Positions 63,715 through 64,000 of a DNA stretch of 64,000 nucleotides are shown piece after piece (position 1 is the first letter of the stretch; every line of letters begins with the position of its first letter). The DNA is from Bacteroidia bacterium (GTDB lineage: Bacteria; Bacteroidota; Bacteroidia; Bacteroidales; Paludibacteraceae): the NCBI GenBank assembly GCA_009929375.1, contig SAAO01000026.1:1-64000 (forward strand), given 5' to 3'. A program made the translations under genes and the position numbers. Under the pieces are notes generated by a model. The model made no database searches. It saw only the letters and a list, made by a program, of their open reading frames with translations, and had not been told where the DNA came from.

Positions 63715-64000
63715 TCAGGCTTTGCGCAGTTTGTTGAACACTGCAATAAGGTAGCCCAAGGCTATAAATGCACCAGGAGCAAGCACAAAGAGCAACATGC
63801 CGTAGTTTTCGGGGAAAACCGACAAACTAAACACTTTGCCCGTACCCATTAGTTCTCGCGTAGCTCCCAACAGCGTGAGCGCCATGCTGAAACCAAGTCC
63901 CATACCCAAACCATCGAACATGGAGCTGAATACTGTATTTTTAGCTGCATAAGCTTCGGCGCGTCCAAGCACAATACAGTTTACCACAATAAGCGGAATA
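63715..64000 (-). CDS. rnfE: Rnf electron transport complex subunit RnfE, partial
   Basis: The C-terminal 95 codons of RnfE; the 5' part lies beyond the right edge, since the frame stays open through 64000 (IPLIVVNCIVLGRAEAYA at the edge). Motifs SMFDGLGMGLGFSMALTLLGATRELMG and LAPGAFIALGYLIA fit RnfE/NqrD. The codon at 63987 is GTG and internal, not a start. The rest of the rnf operon should lie to the right. Confidence 0.9.
   Translation of the reverse strand, partial: IPLIVVNCIVLGRAEAYAAKNTVFSSMFDGLGMGLGFSMALTLLGATRELMGTGKVFSLSVFPENYGMLLFVLAPGAFIALGYLIAVFNKLRKA

Overview
The window is a 64 kb stretch of a Bacteroidota chromosome, most likely order Bacteroidales. The signs are A/T-rich intergenic DNA, TAnnTTTG-type -7 promoter boxes, and almost no Shine-Dalgarno sequences. 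There are also SusC-like carboxypeptidase-regulatory domains, a C-terminal type IX secretion sorting domain, many lipoproteins and large secreted glycoside hydrolases, and an rnf operon. I cannot name the species. No tRNA, rRNA or CRISPR array was seen.

Layout. (1) 1-16.4 kb and 25-29 kb are accessory glycan-degradation DNA. They hold a LamG protein cut by an insertion sequence, a GH43-like lipoprotein whose active site looks destroyed, a GtaA-like DUF4965 protein, two tandem GH92 alpha-mannosidases, an AraC regulator, a very large GH78 alpha-L-rhamnosidase with a type IX sorting domain, and a GH2 beta-galactosidase with an F5/8-type C-terminal domain. No susC/susD pair is present. (2) 16.5-20.9 kb is a small signalling module: a secreted von Willebrand A protein facing an ECF sigma factor and its probable membrane anti-sigma partner. 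The secreted and membrane proteins share a SusC-like N-terminal module without a barrel. (3) 21-34.6 kb is mixed housekeeping: a COG2509 flavoprotein, TatC, an MscS channel, truncated haemoglobin, a nucleoside phosphorylase, a phosphoethanolamine transferase and MnmE. (4) 34.7-39.4 kb (minus strand) is a run of rplY-pth-S4 protein-DUF4924 followed by rfbA-rfbC-rfbD for dTDP-L-rhamnose.

(5) A complete 1575 bp IS4-family element (39516-41090) has a perfect 10 bp target duplication. It sits between rplY and the infC-rpmI-rplT operon. The right end of a second, diverged copy forms bases 1-95 of the window. infC appears to start at an AUA codon preceded by a full Shine-Dalgarno sequence, the only one noticed in the window. 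(6) 42.7-50.6 kb holds a glucokinase and sugar permease pair, DPP-IV, a patatin, a second MscS protein, a DUF4197 lipoprotein and an unknown basic secreted protein. (7) 50.7-64 kb is housekeeping: alaS, an M23 peptidase, murI, a SpoU methyltransferase, an Omp85-like protein, an unknown secreted protein, prfA, pyrF, ung, yebC, rnfA and the 3' part of rnfE.

The best candidates for new biology are the sigma/anti-sigma/vWA module with shared SusC-like domains, the degenerate GH43 protein, and the AUA plus Shine-Dalgarno start of infC. Start codons were moved inward from non-ATG extensions where a signal peptide or family N-terminus supports it; these cases are stated per entry.
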